A DNA stretch of 22,509 nucleotides from a virus, in IMG/VR virus record IMGVR_UViG_3300049479_000272, positions 1-22,509 of that record. The stretch is one strand, 5' to 3'. A program made the position numbers and the translations under genes. The notes under the pieces were generated by a model, which searched no databases, was not told where the DNA came from, and saw nothing but the letters and a program-made list of their open reading frames with translations. Shown here one piece after another: positions 14,484-21,884 of the stretch (its first letter is position 1; every line of letters begins with the position of its first letter).

Positions 14484-15587
14484 TCAGGCGTAGGCGGAGG
14501 TGTCCAGCGGGGTGTTGACCAGCAGGCGCACGATGGGCACCATCTTGGTGGTGCTGTAGACCAGGCCCCAGTTGCCGGTGGTGGCAAGGGCGGCGTTGGT
14601 CGGGTTGTCAGTGGCGTTGGAATACTTGGTGCCAGTGACGTGGTAGCCGTAGTGGTAGTCCACTGCGACGACATCCTGCATGGAGAGGATGTTGCGGTCG
14701 GCGGCGAGGCGCAGGTCCTGTTGGATGCCCTCGGAGATGACGCCGGACTTGAACATGTAGACGGGGTACTTCACCGCGTGGGTGGCAGTACCGCCGGTCA
14801 GGTAGGTCAGCTGGTCGTCGATGACGACGCGCAGGCCGGCGAAGGTGGCCACTTCGGGTTGGGTCACGCCCACACCGCCGCCGCCCCAGACGATGGAGCC
14901 GCTGGCCGACAGGGCCGAGGTGCTGAAGGTCAGCATCCCGACTTGCTGCAGGTAGAAGGCCACGTTCGAGTGCATGGCGATGACGTCAAGCTCGTCGCCG
15001 CGCTCACCGAGCTTGGCTTTGGCTTTGACGATGTTGGCCACGTTGAGGTAGTTGGCCTCAGTGACCGAGCCGGGGACACCAGCGTAGGAGGCGTCCAGTT
15101 GGTTGGCGCCGATGACACCAGCAGCCGAGATGCCGCCGAAAAGACCCAGGAGCTGGTTCTTCAGGGTGGTGGTCTTCAGCTTGTTGATGGCGGCGGTCAG
15201 CTGGTTGCGGACGTGGGCCAGGGGGTCGGCGCCAGAGCCCAGCTTGCTGAGGTCGTCAGCGGCGTAGGCGAAGCCACGGTGCAGGATCGTCATGATCTGC
15301 TCGTCGGCGGTCGACTTCTGAGGGGTCAGATAGCCAGCGCCGGAGGTGCCCCAGGCAGCCGAGGAGAGGATTTGCTCTTCGGTGGGGTTGATGGGGTCGA
15401 AGAAGGGGACGCGGACGCGGGTGCCGCCGCTGCGGGCATCCAGGGCAGCGTTGCGCTGGACGATGCCGCTTTGGATCCACTTCGATTGCTCGAAGATGCC
15501 CTCGCTGGTGTAAGCGAGGAACTCGGGGCGGGAGACAAGATCCGACAGGAATGTACCGCCGGAATAGTTTTCGAGAGAAGCAGCCAT
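14484..15587 (-). CDS. Major capsid protein
   Basis: This 367-residue protein lies directly after the scaffold gene with a Shine-Dalgarno (GGAG, 6 nt before the ATG) and is followed by a strong terminator. It begins MAASLENYSGGTFLSDLVSR. Segments typical of HK97-fold coat proteins follow: an N-terminal arm, TRVRVPFFDPINPTEEQI, YLTPQKSTADEQIMTIL, a long helix (ANIVKAKAKLGERGDELDVI), and DVIAMHSNVAFYLQQVGML. Further on, AGLRVVIDDQLTYLTGG is the usual P-domain strand, and near the end GNWGLVYSTTKMVPIVRLLV. It resembles the gp13-like major capsid family. No protease motif or cleavage delta domain is visible, which agrees with a separate scaffold. Mature processing cannot be judged. Confidence 0.9.
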   Translation of the reverse strand: MAASLENYSGGTFLSDLVSRPEFLAYTSEGIFEQSKWIQSGIVQRNAALDARSGGTRVRVPFFDPINPTEEQILSSAAWGTSGAGYLTPQKSTADEQIMTILHRGFAYAADDLSKLGSGADPLAHVRNQLTAAINKLKTTTLKNQLLGLFGGISAAGVIGANQLDASYAGVPGSVTEANYLNVANIVKAKAKLGERGDELDVIAMHSNVAFYLQQVGMLTFSTSALSASGSIVWGGGGVGVTQPEVATFAGLRVVIDDQLTYLTGGTATHAVKYPVYMFKSGVISEGIQQDLRLAADRNILSMQDVVAVDYHYGYHVTGTKYSNATDNPTNAALATTGNWGLVYSTTKMVPIVRLLVNTPLDTSAYA

Positions 15588-15630
15588 TGTGGGCTCCAGG
15601 TGGGTTTACGGGGGAGGTGCCCCACAGGGG

Positions 15631-16341
15631 CTACTGGGCTCCGGCTTCTGCGCGGAGCAGCCTGGCTTTGTCGGGATCCTTGCTGAGAAGGATCATCTGC
15701 TGGGTGACGTTCCAGCTGTCTTTAAGCCAGGGGTTGGATTGGCCGGGGAGGCTGGTGGAGCGGGCACTGCCTGCTACACCCATGCCGGCGCGGTTCGTAG
15801 CTGCGAAATGATGCTCGTAGCCGCTGCCGGGGTTTTTGAGGTTGGCGATGTATTCGCCAACTGGAACTTCGACGCCGCCGACGACAGCCACGGGCTGACC
15901 GTCTTTAGCGCGAAGGTTCTCCTGCAGTAAACGATACAGCTGATCGGGCGCCAGCGCACCAGCTGAGGAGAGTTGGGCGATGGCGGCAGATTTGAGTTGT
16001 TCTTGTGTGAAGCCTTGGCGGATTTGATCGACTTCGGATTCTTTTGCGGCGAGTTGTTGTTTGAGGTCGGCAACAGTTTGTTGGGCTTCTTCCCAGAGGG
16101 TTTTGAATTCGCCGGATTCTGCGAGTTTGGCGGTTTTGGCGGATTCTTGGGCGTTGCGGAGTTCGTCGATTTGGGCTTGGAGGGCTTCGCGGTTTTCGCG
16201 GTCCTTGCGGCGTTCGGCGATCAGTTCTTGGTTTTTGGCTCGAAGGGCCTCGATTTGGGAGGCGTAATCGGCGGTTTCAGCCACGGGCTGAGGGGCAGCG
16301 GGCTCCACAGGAGCTGGCGTTGCCGGAGTTTCTTCGGGCAC
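15631..16341 (-). CDS. Capsid scaffolding protein
   Basis: This 236-residue protein starts with GTG at 16341: an in-frame TAG lies 12 nt upstream, so no earlier start is possible. The N-terminus is Pro/Ala/Glu-rich and disordered (PEETPATPAPVEPAAPQP). Residues about 26-110 form a long charged coiled coil (YASQIEALRAKNQELIAERR, then ALQAQIDELRNAQES, QTVADLKQQLAAKESEVD). The C-terminal part is helical with LLSKDPDKARLLRAEAG, plausibly the coat-binding end. This layout, and the position immediately before the coat gene, are typical of scaffolds that direct procapsid assembly and then leave. No Ser protease motif is seen. The Shine-Dalgarno is absent, so expression may be moderate. Confidence 0.85.
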   Translation of the reverse strand: MPEETPATPAPVEPAAPQPVAETADYASQIEALRAKNQELIAERRKDRENREALQAQIDELRNAQESAKTAKLAESGEFKTLWEEAQQTVADLKQQLAAKESEVDQIRQGFTQEQLKSAAIAQLSSAGALAPDQLYRLLQENLRAKDGQPVAVVGGVEVPVGEYIANLKNPGSGYEHHFAATNRAGMGVAGSARSTSLPGQSNPWLKDSWNVTQQMILLSKDPDKARLLRAEAGAQ

Positions 16342-16384
16342 GGTTTTGTGCTACATAGACGCTTCTAGTTTACAAGAAGAGACC

Positions 16385-17182
16385 TTAAAAAGTTCCGTCG
16401 TCGAACTCTGCGTTCGAGAAGTCTCCGACGGGTAGTGTGAAATTGAGGATGGCGGCGGTGCTTGTGCCGCTGTTGGTGACGACGGCACTGGCTCCAGGGG
16501 AGCCTGTGGTGACGGCGCCGATGGTGATGGTGGCGGCGTTGCCTTGGGGGCCTTGCGGGCCGGTTTCTCCAGTGGGGCCGGCGGGGCCTGTTTCGCCCTG
16601 AGGGCCTGCGGGACCCGTCTCGCCTTGAAGACCTTGCTCACCCTGGGGGCCAGTAGGACCGGTCGCTCCAGTCGGTCCTGCGGGGCCTTGGGGGCCTGTT
16701 TCGCCGGCAGGGCCTGTGGGACCGGCTGGGCCGGTGGCGCCTGTTGCGCCGGTAGGGCCTGCGGGGCCGGTGGCTCCAGTGGGGCCGGTGTTGCCGCGAG
16801 GGATGGTGAAATTGAAGATTGCGGCGGTAGAGGTGCCGACGTTGGTGACGGAGGCGGATGTGCCGGGTTCGCCGGTGGTTGTTGTACCAGCGGAGATGGT
16901 TGCTGTGGTGCCACTGCCGCCGGTGCCGGGGAGAGAGCCACCGACAGTTAGGCCGCTGATTTGACTGCGGGTGGCTATTTCGATGCCGGTGCCCCAGGTG
17001 GAGGCTTTGGGGCCGTAGAGGGTGAGGTCGGTGGTGTCGACGTACCAGTCGCCGGGGGTGCCGAGGGTTGAGGGTGGGGGGCCGTCGCCGGAGTGGATGG
17101 TGTTGAGGGCGTCGACGCGCTGGGTCAGGCGGACCAGGGCTGTGACTTGGGCGAGCGTGAGTTGCTCGGTTTTGGTGGCCAT
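16385..17182 (-). CDS. Collagen-like virion protein between portal and scaffold
   Basis: This 265-residue protein overlaps the portal stop by TGATG. Residues 1-30 are a helical start ([20 protein letters not shown]), a trimerisation candidate. Residues 44-63 hold [20 protein letters not shown], a module common in phage fibers. Residues 130-213 are 28 uninterrupted Gly-X-Y triplets rich in GPT, GPA, GET and GPQ. The triplet block is flanked by two copies of one module: [20 protein letters not shown] with [13 protein letters not shown] before it, and [20 protein letters not shown] with [13 protein letters not shown] after it. It most likely forms a trimeric collagen-like rod on the virion. Most such proteins are tail fibers; the location in the head module suggests a head fiber or capsid-attached decoration, but this is inferred. 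Confidence 0.85.
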   Translation of the reverse strand: MATKTEQLTLAQVTALVRLTQRVDALNTIHSGDGPPPSTLGTPGDWYVDTTDLTLYGPKASTWGTGIEIATRSQISGLTVGGSLPGTGGSGTTATISAGTTTTGEPGTSASVTNVGTSTAAIFNFTIPRGNTGPTGATGPAGPTGATGATGPAGPTGPAGETGPQGPAGPTGATGPTGPQGEQGLQGETGPAGPQGETGPAGPTGETGPQGPQGNAATITIGAVTTGSPGASAVVTNSGTSTAAILNFTLPVGDFSNAEFDDGTF

Positions 17183-18666
17183 CAGCGGGACAGCAGTTCG
17201 ATGAGGCGGTCCACGCGGTCGGGGGACATTTCGGCGCGTTGGTTCATGTCGTCTTCGCCGGTGTTTTCGTTTGCTTCGATTAGTTCGGGGGCTTGCATGT
17301 TGCTGCGGGCTGCCTCGGCTTCGTCTTCGACGTTGATGTTGTCGGGGAGGACTTCGCCGCGGCGGAGGATCTCCAGCAGCATGGCGTCGCTGATTTTGCC
17401 CATCTGGTTTAGCTGGGTCAGCACGGAGACGTCTTGGCCGATCAGGCGGTAGTAGTCGAAGTCGCGGTCGATGGTGATTTCGGGGGGTTCCATGCCGACA
17501 TACTGGGCGGCGAAGGCGAAGGCTTGGTTGAGGGCGCTTTCGAGTTCTTGGCTGATGATCGAGAGGACGCTGTTGGATTGGGCTTGGTCGATGCGCTTGG
17601 CCTCGGCGGATTCGGCGACGAATTTCTGGCCGAAGAGCTTGGTGACGCCCAGGGTGGACATTTGTTGTTCCAGGGATTGGAGTTCGGCCATTTGGGCGTC
17701 GAAGCTGGTGGCGTCGGCCTGGACGTAGTACGCCTTGTTGCCGGGTTGCATGGCGATGGCGTAGTTGACGCCCATGGTGGCGCTGCCGGTGGTGTCGTCC
17801 CAGCCCTCTAGGACGAGGGTGGGCATGGCGGCGATGTGGAGGGCGTGGATGAGGTCGGCTTGGCGTTGGTAGTGGGTGATGTTGAGGTTGGCGATGTCAA
17901 GCAGTGGGGGCTGGGAGCGCAACATGCCGCGGCGGTTGCTGTAGATGGGGACCAGGGGGATTTGGTCGAGGCTGTAGTCGCCGGTGGAGCTGAACTCGAC
18001 GACGTCTTGGCCGAGGGTGTAGAGGTCGTAGCGGCCGGGGTAGATGACGCGCATCTGCTCGATCTGTTCTTCGCCGAAGTCGTTGAGGGGGCGGACTGTG
18101 TAGTCGTGGATGCGGACTTGGACGAGGGGGGAGCCGGGGAGGGTGGTTTCTTGGCGCCAGCCCCAGATTTGGGGGGCGTCGATGTGGACGAAGTAGGGGC
18201 GGCGTCCCAGGGCTCGTTCTTCGGCGAGGTTGAGGACTTGGGTGGCGGCCGGGTAGTCGATGAGGATGGCGCTGTGGCCGTAGGTGAGGCTGCTTACCAA
18301 TGCGCGGCGGGCGTACTCGTTGATGTTCGAGCCGAGGCCGTCGATGTTTTGGGCGAGGTCGAGCCAGTAGGGGTCGCCCTCGATGTGGATGGGTTTGCGG
18401 AGGATGGCGCCAGCGGCCGTTTCGATGAGGCGGCTGGTGTAGGGGCTTAGGACCGAGCGGTCGACGCGGGTTTGGTAGGCGTCGTCGTCTTCGCGGGGTT
18501 CTTGGGGGAGGTAGGTTTCGCTGAGGTCGCGTAAGTAGTTGGTGCCGCGGGTGACGGCGGCCATGACGCTCCAGTCGGGCATCATGGCGATGACGTCGAG
18601 GCTGCGGACGAAGGGGGATTCGCTGACTACAGCGCCAGTCGGGGGGATTTGGGCGCTGTAGACCAC
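17182..18666 (-). CDS. Portal protein (DUF4055-like)
   Basis: This 494-residue protein starts with GTG, preceded by AGGAG at 7-nt spacing. Early residues [20 protein letters not shown], then [20 protein letters not shown] and [12 protein letters not shown] match my picture of DUF4055-type portals (the R-A-x-x-x-N-x-x-R and K-P pattern). A central [17 protein letters not shown] and [20 protein letters not shown] follow, as does the long stem/clip helix with [20 protein letters not shown]. The acidic C-terminal tail includes [20 protein letters not shown]. The dodecameric portal is the DNA gate and terminase docking site at one capsid vertex. The gene lies downstream of the terminase after a run of small genes, and its stop is overlapped by the collagen-like gene. 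Confidence 0.9.
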   Translation of the reverse strand: MVYSAQIPPTGAVVSESPFVRSLDVIAMMPDWSVMAAVTRGTNYLRDLSETYLPQEPREDDDAYQTRVDRSVLSPYTSRLIETAAGAILRKPIHIEGDPYWLDLAQNIDGLGSNINEYARRALVSSLTYGHSAILIDYPAATQVLNLAEERALGRRPYFVHIDAPQIWGWRQETTLPGSPLVQVRIHDYTVRPLNDFGEEQIEQMRVIYPGRYDLYTLGQDVVEFSSTGDYSLDQIPLVPIYSNRRGMLRSQPPLLDIANLNITHYQRQADLIHALHIAAMPTLVLEGWDDTTGSATMGVNYAIAMQPGNKAYYVQADATSFDAQMAELQSLEQQMSTLGVTKLFGQKFVAESAEAKRIDQAQSNSVLSIISQELESALNQAFAFAAQYVGMEPPEITIDRDFDYYRLIGQDVSVLTQLNQMGKISDAMLLEILRRGEVLPDNINVEDEAEAARSNMQAPELIEANENTGEDDMNQRAEMSPDRVDRLIELLSR

Positions 18667-18702
18667 GGCTTGACTCCTACTTTGCTTCTATTTTGGCACC
18701 GC

Positions 18703-18975
18703 TTACCACTTGACACGATTTGCCCAGTAGGCGGCGGACATTTTGCCTTTGGAGATGTTGGCGGCGTGGCGGGCTTGGAAAGATGCGCGGCGAGCTTTAT
18801 CGGCGGCAGATTCACCTTTTTTGGCGGGAGATCCAGAGACTCCTTGTTGGCCGAAGCGGATGAGTTTGACTGTGTCGCCTTCTTTGGCGAGGACGACGTG
18901 GGATTTTTTGGGGTGATTGGGGGTGCGCTTGGGCTTGTTGTAGCCCTCGAAGCGTTCGCCACGATACTCAATCAT
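18703..18975 (-). CDS. Small basic conserved-type protein, function unknown
   Basis: This 90-residue basic protein reads MIEYRGERFEGYNKPKRTPN, then KSHVVLAKEGDTVKLIRFGQ, QGVSGSPAKKGESAADKARR and ASFQARHAANISKGKMSAAY. The pattern K-x-x-V-V-x-x-x-x-x-K-x-I-R-F-G-x-x-G with a terminal R-x-x-F-x-x-R-H and A-x-x-W resembles a short phage-associated domain (possibly DUF6321), but I am not certain of the accession. It overlaps the upstream gene by 8 nt and sits 36 bp before the portal. Placement among packaging genes and its charge suggest a nucleic-acid or capsid-interior role; this is only an inference. Confidence 0.72.
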   Translation of the reverse strand: MIEYRGERFEGYNKPKRTPNHPKKSHVVLAKEGDTVKLIRFGQQGVSGSPAKKGESAADKARRASFQARHAANISKGKMSAAYWANRVKW

Positions 18976-19168
18976 CTTCTTCGGGCTCCTCGTCGTCGGG
19001 GTCGGGGATTGGCACCAGCACTTCGATGCCGCGGGTGAGCATTGTGACGAAACCGCCGATGGTTTCGGGTAGGGAAGGGGTTTTGAAGACGAAGGTGGCG
19101 TGGGTTAGGCCGTCTTCTGCGTCGATGTCAATTTGGACGCAGCCGCCGTTGATGGTTTGGATACGCAT
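18968..19168 (-). CDS. Small acidic-tailed unknown protein
   Basis: The start is ATG 19168, which overlaps the preceding stop as TAATG; the frame is open farther upstream, but the extra residues are Arg/Gln-rich shadow of that gene. The 66 residues run MRIQTINGGCVQIDIDAEDG, LTHATFVFKTPSLPETIGGF, VTMLTRGIEVLVPIPDPD and end in an acidic tail (DDEEPEEDD). It looks like one small beta domain. I recognise no family. It overlaps the following basic protein gene by 8 nt, so an acidic and a basic small protein are made from coupled genes. That might reflect an interaction, but nothing proves it. Confidence 0.65.
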   Translation of the reverse strand: MRIQTINGGCVQIDIDAEDGLTHATFVFKTPSLPETIGGFVTMLTRGIEVLVPIPDPDDEEPEEDD

Positions 19169-19518
19169 TAGCCGTGGTATGCGACTGCAATGTGGGGGAC
19201 GATGCTTGGCGTTCCAGAGCTGATGGAGGCGATGCGCATACGGATTTTGGCGGCGGGTTTGCCGTCGTAGAAGTAGACGTATTGGCCGTTGGAGTTGATG
19301 GTTTTGCCGTTGTCGATGGTGAACCAGTTGCCGTTGCCGTTGAAGCTGCACTCCAGGGCGAGCTGGAAGTTGGCGCCGCCGGTGACGGTAGCCGCGAAGG
19401 TGTAGCTGGAGGACTGGGCGGGGACTTCCATCCAGTCGTCGACGGCGGTCATGGTGCCGCCGGTGTATTCGACGATGTTGGTGAAGTGGTCCTTGGCAGT
19501 GTTAGCGACGGCGGCCAT
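19168..19518 (-). CDS. Predicted small structural protein, unknown role
   Basis: This 116-residue protein has a good Shine-Dalgarno (GGAG about 8 nt before the ATG). It reads MAAVANTAKDHFTNIVEYTG, DDWMEVPAQSSSYTFAATVT, GGANFQLALECSFNGNGNWF, TIDNGKTINSNGQYVYFYDG and ends IVPHIAVAYHG. The alternating hydrophobic and polar residues predict a beta-sandwich, similar in feel to head decoration or fiber-base proteins. There is no membrane segment. The end is coupled to the next gene by TAATG. Similar small beta proteins occur between terminase and portal in several marine phages, but I cannot name a family. Confidence 0.7.
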   Translation of the reverse strand: MAAVANTAKDHFTNIVEYTGGTMTAVDDWMEVPAQSSSYTFAATVTGGANFQLALECSFNGNGNWFTIDNGKTINSNGQYVYFYDGKPAAKIRMRIASISSGTPSIVPHIAVAYHG

Positions 19519-19532
19519 TGTTTTTCTCCGGT

Positions 19533-19694
19533 TTACTTGCGACCTTTGGGTCGCTTGGCGGTTTTGGCGGAGGCTTTGAAGGCGGCGGCGGTGGGGGCGC
19601 CTTTGGAGCCAGGCTTACGCATTTTTTCGCCGCTGCCGGCAGCGATGCGCTTGCGCTTGGCGTTGATGTTGGCGTAGAGACCGGGTTTAGCCAT
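19533..19694 (-). CDS. Very basic 53-aa protein, function unknown
   Basis: Too short for many gene callers, this frame starts at ATG 19694, sharing TAATG with the upstream stop, and ends TAA at 19535-19533. It encodes MAKPGLYANINAKRKRIAAG, SGEKMRKPGSKGAPTAAAFK and a Lys/Arg-rich tail (ASAKTAKRPKGRK). The sequence GLYANIxAKRKRI-A-GSGEKMRKPGSKGAP is one I associate with a small protein found near terminase or portal genes in many aquatic phages; its role is not known to me. The charge suggests binding to DNA or to acidic capsid surfaces. It is coupled to the DUF6496-like gene upstream and lies 15 bp before the beta-rich protein. Confidence 0.78.
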   Translation of the reverse strand: MAKPGLYANINAKRKRIAAGSGEKMRKPGSKGAPTAAAFKASAKTAKRPKGRK

Positions 19695-19879
19695 TACTTT
19701 TTACCTTTCTTGGTGGATTTTTTGGCCATTCCAGCCTCGGAGAGGGCGATGGCGATGGCCTGTTTGCGGGATTTCACCACGGGGCCCTTTTTGCTGCCCG
19801 AGTGGAGGTCGCCTTTGCCGTACTCGCGCATGACTTTGGCAACCTTTTTCTGGGTTTTGGATGGTTTTTTGGCTGCCAT
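19694..19879 (-). CDS. DUF6496-like small basic protein
   Basis: The start is set at ATG 19879, 18 bp after the terminase stop; an ORF continuing eight codons upstream adds residues lacking any family feature and runs into the terminase end. The 61 residues are MAAKKPSKTQKKVAKVMREY, GKGDLHSGSKKGPVVKSRKQ and AIAIALSEAGMAKKSTKKGK. The motif VMRE[FY]xxGxLHSG...VKSRKQAIAIALSEAG is what I know as DUF6496, found widely in phages and bacteria with no settled function. The basic ends suggest nucleic-acid contact. Its stop overlaps the next gene's start (TAATG). Confidence 0.8.
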   Translation of the reverse strand: MAAKKPSKTQKKVAKVMREYGKGDLHSGSKKGPVVKSRKQAIAIALSEAGMAKKSTKKGKK

Positions 19880-19896
19880 TCCGCTATACGGGGGAA

Positions 19897-21141
19897 CTAC
19901 CACACACGATAATTGGTTTTGCCGAGGGATTCCGGTTTGGCGAGGTTAAAAGTCTGGAGGCAGAGGTAGCCGAGGGCGTCGAAAGCGTGGTCCACGCCTA
20001 GGTTTTTGTTGGGGAGGCCGGTGTTGGGGGCGTAGGTCAGGGTGCGAAGGGACTTGATGAGTTCCTTGCACTTGGGGTGGATGAAGAGGCGGCGGGTTCC
20101 AGTGGCGTCGAGGAGGGCGGTGTTGACGCAGGTGATTTTGTCGCGGATTTTCCAGGGGGAGCGGGGGCTGGAGACGGTGAAGCCTGATTTGCGGAGGATG
20201 TTGTGGTCGGTGGCGCCAACGCCGGAGGTTTTGCGGGCACCGCCGGTGGGGTCGGGGCAGGCGATGATGCGGCGCTCCACGCCGAAGCGGGTTTGGATTT
20301 CTTCGCAGAGGTCCCAGGTGGTGGCGCCGCCGGTCATGATGATTTCGTCGAAGACCCAGAGGACGTCGCCTTTTTTGACGGCGCAGACGGCGGACATGGG
20401 GTCGATGTTGAAGTCGACGCCGATGAGGAGGGGGAGGACCGGGAGGTCTTGGACCAGCTTGTCGATGTTGTCGTCGGAGAAGGAGATGGCGACGAGGCCG
20501 GAGAGGTTTTCGAAGCTGGCCTCGAATTCTTGGCGGAAGGTGCGGGCGTCGAGTTGGGCGCGGGCGGCTTCGATTTCGGCGGCGGGGACGTTGTCGCCTT
20601 GGATGGTGGTGAATTGCCAGCGCTGCCAGTCAGTGTCGCCTTCGTCGGCGTAGCACCAGAGGTCGTAGAACCAGCTGGCGGTGCCGTCGGGGGTGGAGAT
20701 GAAGAGAGCCCAGCCCTGTTTGTCGGCGAGGGCGGGGCGGATGACCTCGAACCAGACCTCGGAGTCCATGAAGGCGGCTTCGTCGAGCACCACGCCGGCC
20801 AGGCTGCGGCCTCGCAGGGCCATGGCGTTTTCGGTGCCCTTCAGTTCGATGGTGGAGCCGTTTACGAGTTCGATTTTTAGATCGGTTTCGTTTTTACTTT
20901 TTACCCATGCTTTTGGGACAAGTTTTTTTAACAATTTCCATACAATATCTTTTGCCATGCGATAACTCGGCGCACAGTAAAAGTAGGTTTCGCCGGGGCG
21001 TTCGATTGCTCCACGGAGGAGTTCGACGCAGGAGAGGTAGCTTTTGCCGAAGCGGCGGCCTGCTACGAGGACGCGGAAGCGTTTGCGGCTGCTGAATACT
21101 TCGCCTTGGGCGTAGCGGAGGCTGACGCTGTTGTCACTCAT
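19897..21141 (-). CDS. terL: Terminase large subunit
   Basis: This 414-residue ATPase-nuclease packages DNA into the procapsid. I choose ATG 21141, overlapping the HNH stop as ATGA; the longer open frame upstream only shadows the HNH gene. Walker A is GRRFGKS at residues 28-34, Walker B GVVLDE at 116-121 with E121 as catalytic acid, and the coupling motif ISTP at 148-151. The RNase H-like nuclease begins with GVDFN (D243), then CPDPTG (D297) and DHAFDALGY (D384/D388), consistent with metal-binding acids. Length is slightly short compared with the usual 420-600 residues but all motifs are present. An AT-rich patch at about 20870-20960 (19/60 G+C at 20881-20940) encodes residues about 61-91. 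No small subunit gene is adjacent. Confidence 0.95.
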   Translation of the reverse strand: MSDNSVSLRYAQGEVFSSRKRFRVLVAGRRFGKSYLSCVELLRGAIERPGETYFYCAPSYRMAKDIVWKLLKKLVPKAWVKSKNETDLKIELVNGSTIELKGTENAMALRGRSLAGVVLDEAAFMDSEVWFEVIRPALADKQGWALFISTPDGTASWFYDLWCYADEGDTDWQRWQFTTIQGDNVPAAEIEAARAQLDARTFRQEFEASFENLSGLVAISFSDDNIDKLVQDLPVLPLLIGVDFNIDPMSAVCAVKKGDVLWVFDEIIMTGGATTWDLCEEIQTRFGVERRIIACPDPTGGARKTSGVGATDHNILRKSGFTVSSPRSPWKIRDKITCVNTALLDATGTRRLFIHPKCKELIKSLRTLTYAPNTGLPNKNLGVDHAFDALGYLCLQTFNLAKPESLGKTNYRVW

Positions 21142-21674
21142 AGCCAAGACCAGTTGCGGCCGGAGCTGATGGCACTGATTGTTACGGTTTTGACGCCATA
21201 GTCTAGTGCAATAGAAGCGTGGGCCTCTTTTTGCTCCAGGCGGCGTTTGATTTGGCGGACTTGGTCTTCGGTGAGGCGGGAATTGCCGACTCGGCTGCCG
21301 CGGACCCAAGTGCCGTGGGTGATTTTGTCTGCCATGTTTTCGGCGGATGTGCCCCAGCGAAGGTTGGCGAGGTGGTTGTTGCGGATGTTTCCGTCGAGAT
21401 GGCGGCACTCCTGGCCGGGTTGTTTGGGGCCGCAGAATGTCTCCAGCACCAGGCGGTGGATGGCGTAGGTGTGGTGGTCGTTATTGGCGTCACAGAGTGT
21501 GACGATTTCGTAGCCGCGGCTGTTCAGGGCCGGTTTGAGCAATCTGGCTGGGTAATGGCGTTGGATCCGGCGACCGTCACGGCGGGTGTAGGTCACGATG
21601 CGTTCCAAGGAGCTGACTTGACCGAACTCGCTGATTTCGTAGGAGTTTTCGTAGCCGCGAATCGGTTTCCACAT
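21138..21674 (-). CDS. HNH homing-type endonuclease with NUMOD4 domain
   Basis: This 178-residue protein has three parts. Residues 1-55 form a NUMOD4-like domain (WKPIRGYENSYEISEFGQVS). Residues about 70-110 form the HNH_3 nuclease (AIHRLVLETFCG, then ECRHLDGNIRNNHLANLRWG) with H73/R74, H92, D94, N100 and H101 as candidate active residues. Residues 134-178 form a helix-turn-helix-like DNA-binding end (LTEDQVRQIKRRLEQKEAHA). The GAAGGA-type Shine-Dalgarno lies 8 nt from the ATG. Free-standing HNH genes next to terminases can be mobile homing endonucleases, or can act with the terminase at cos sites. This one is translationally coupled to terL, which favours a packaging role, though its NUMOD4 architecture is typical of homing enzymes. 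Confidence 0.9.
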   Translation of the reverse strand: MWKPIRGYENSYEISEFGQVSSLERIVTYTRRDGRRIQRHYPARLLKPALNSRGYEIVTLCDANNDHHTYAIHRLVLETFCGPKQPGQECRHLDGNIRNNHLANLRWGTSAENMADKITHGTWVRGSRVGNSRLTEDQVRQIKRRLEQKEAHASIALDYGVKTVTISAISSGRNWSWL

Positions 21675-21697
21675 GGGAGATGTCCTTCACAGGCTGT

Positions 21698-21703
21698 ATT
21701 TTA
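21698..21703 (-). promoter_or_regulatory. Possible -10 element for the HNH-terminase transcript
   Basis: TAAAAT on the minus strand (one mismatch to TATAAT) lies 24 bp before the HNH start and would give a leader of under 20 nt that still includes the Shine-Dalgarno. It follows the terminator at 21835-21859, so a new promoter is expected here. No good -35 hexamer stands 16-18 bp upstream, which keeps this tentative. Confidence 0.35.
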
Positions 21704-21773
21704 TCCTATCACTTGCGTATTTTTTGGGGCCTAGCGGACGCGTCCCGGCAGAATCGCAACCCTGCCCCCGGTG

Positions 21774-21804
21774 TGATACAGGAGAAGGAATTTGGAATGT
21801 ATCA
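21774..21804. repeat. 7-bp inverted repeat upstream of the HNH gene
   Basis: TGATACA (21774-21780) and TGTATCA (21798-21804) are perfect inverted copies separated by 17 nt in an otherwise gene-free 210-bp gap. Arm centres are 24 bp apart. It could be an operator or an mRNA hairpin. A 7-bp inverted pair within such a distance can occur by chance. Confidence 0.35.
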
Positions 21805-21834
21805 GTAGGTTCCCTGGGCCCCGCCTGGCACGCC

Positions 21835-21862
21835 AAAAAACCGGGAGCCTCCCCCCGGCTTT
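21835..21862 (-). terminator. Terminator after the 63-aa gene
   Basis: On the minus strand AAAGCCGGG pairs with CCCGGTTTT (one G-T wobble) around an 8-nt loop, with five strong GC pairs, and runs into six T (21840-21835). It begins 22 bp after the stop at 21885 and separates this small transcript from the HNH-terminase genes. Confidence 0.75.
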
Positions 21863-21884
21863 GAGAATGGTTATCAGTCTCGCC

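Noticed and set aside
14640-15686. Plus-strand 348-codon ORF
   Set aside because: It is fully antisense to the major capsid gene, has Gly/Val/Asp-rich meaningless composition and no start signal; GC-rich third positions create such shadows.
16544-16951. Plus-strand Gly/Ala/Cys-rich ORFs
   Set aside because: They are the complement of the Gly-X-Y collagen codons and have no independent support.
16385-17182. Collagen-like gene as a host contamination or bacterial gene insertion
   Set aside because: It overlaps the portal stop by TGATG and carries modules typical of phage fibers, so it belongs to the phage operon.
20203-20880. Plus-strand 225-codon ORF
   Set aside because: Antisense to the terminase large subunit, which shows all catalytic motifs on the minus strand.
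21142-21408. N-terminal 89-codon extension of the terminase
   Set aside because: The extension is Pro/Arg/His-rich frame shadow of the HNH gene; ATG 21141 in an ATGA overlap gives the normal terminase start just ahead of Walker A.
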